From NCBI GenBank assembly GCA_020148085.1, contig JAHCRD010000032.1:1-5933 (forward strand): 5,933 nt of DNA, in the 5' to 3' direction. The translations under genes and the position numbers were made by a program. Shown here one piece after another: positions 5,802-5,933 of the stretch (the stretch's first letter is position 1; each line of letters opens with the position of its first letter). The notes beneath the pieces are model-generated. The model was not told the origin of the DNA. It searched no databases and was given only the letters and a program-made list of their open reading frames with translations. The DNA comes from Patescibacteria group bacterium (lineage in GTDB: Bacteria; Patescibacteriota; Minisyncoccia; Minisyncoccales; CG1-02-41-26).

Positions 5802-5933
5802 ATTAAATATTCATAAGCAGCCAGGGCAGCCCGACAACCCTCACCCGCTGCTATGACAATTTGTTTCCATTTTCCATCATTAATATCGCCAGCAGCAAAT
5901 ATGCCGGGAGTAGAGGTCTGACAGGTTTGAAAA
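5780..5933 (-). CDS. trxB: Thioredoxin reductase-like flavoprotein, C-terminal 50 residues; 5' end outside window
   Basis: Only the end of the protein is present: 50 residues and a TGA stop. It holds the terminal FAD-binding motif of the thioredoxin reductase family, 'TSTPGIFAAGDIND' (fragment residues 6-19), whose Asp contacts FAD, followed by 'KQIVIAAGEGCRAALAAYEYL', split here as KQIVIAAGEG (23-32) and CRAALAAYEYL (33-43), which packs on the flavin. TrxB transfers electrons from NADPH to thioredoxins or NrdH-like proteins in the cytosol. The redox-active CxxC and NADPH domain lie upstream of the window, so an AhpF-like or ferredoxin-NADP-reductase-like relative cannot be excluded. The short tail KMKNEK is encoded by the heptamer repeat. 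Enolase starts 3 bp after the stop, so the two are probably cotranscribed. Confidence 0.85.
   Translation of the reverse strand, partial: FQTCQTSTPGIFAAGDINDGKWKQIVIAAGEGCRAALAAYEYLIKMKNEK

Noticed and set aside
1..5933. CRISPR arrays, tRNA or rRNA genes, insertion sequences, phage genes or toxin-antitoxin pairs
   Set aside because: Nothing of this kind was seen on either strand. Coding sequence fills the window except for 1231-1336 and spacers of 3-4 bp.

Overview
The window is an AT-rich, densely packed piece of a bacterial genome. All recognisable genes lie on the minus strand, so they read from the right end of the window to the left. In transcription order they are: the last 50 residues of a thioredoxin-reductase-like flavoprotein (5780-5933, cut by the window edge); enolase (4532-5776); archaeal-type cofactor-independent phosphoglycerate mutase (3336-4535); a membrane-anchored extracytoplasmic thioredoxin-fold protein (2608-3342); a small CPYC glutaredoxin/NrdH-like protein (2376-2615); glyceraldehyde-3-phosphate dehydrogenase (1337-2371); a 106-bp gap with a terminator; and the first 410 codons of AMP-forming acetyl-CoA synthetase (1-1230, cut by the window edge).

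Organism: enolase, class I GAPDH, Acs and the TrxB tail all look bacterial, although the phosphoglycerate mutase is of the archaeal (ApgM) type. Base composition, lysine-rich proteins, overlapping genes, almost no Shine-Dalgarno sequences and an A-rich heptamer repeat at a gene junction suggest a small-genome candidate-phylum bacterium of the Patescibacteria/Parcubacteria kind. This is an inference, not a demonstration. TGA, TAA and TAG all act as stops, so the code appears standard (not the UGA-glycine code of Gracilibacteria/SR1).

The six genes from trxB to gap are separated by +3, -4, -7, -8 and +4 bp and are very probably one transcript. It interleaves three lower-glycolysis enzymes (GAPDH, PGM, enolase) with three thiol-redox proteins (TrxB-like, Dsb-like, glutaredoxin-like). 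Phosphoglycerate kinase and pyruvate kinase are absent here. A short stem with a T-rich tail after gap probably ends this transcript. Acs follows and may have its own promoter.

No wholly new system is evident. The points worth a second look are: (1) an overlapping pair of hairpins between gap and acs that could be a terminator/antiterminator switch or a pseudoknot; (2) an enolase in which the lysine of the 'IKTG' motif is methionine and other active-site neighbours differ; (3) a phosphoglycerate mutase with a metal-ligand His replaced by Glu; (4) a GAPDH with an extra cysteine two residues from its nucleophile, encoded next to a glutaredoxin; and (5) the glycolysis-redox gene arrangement itself.
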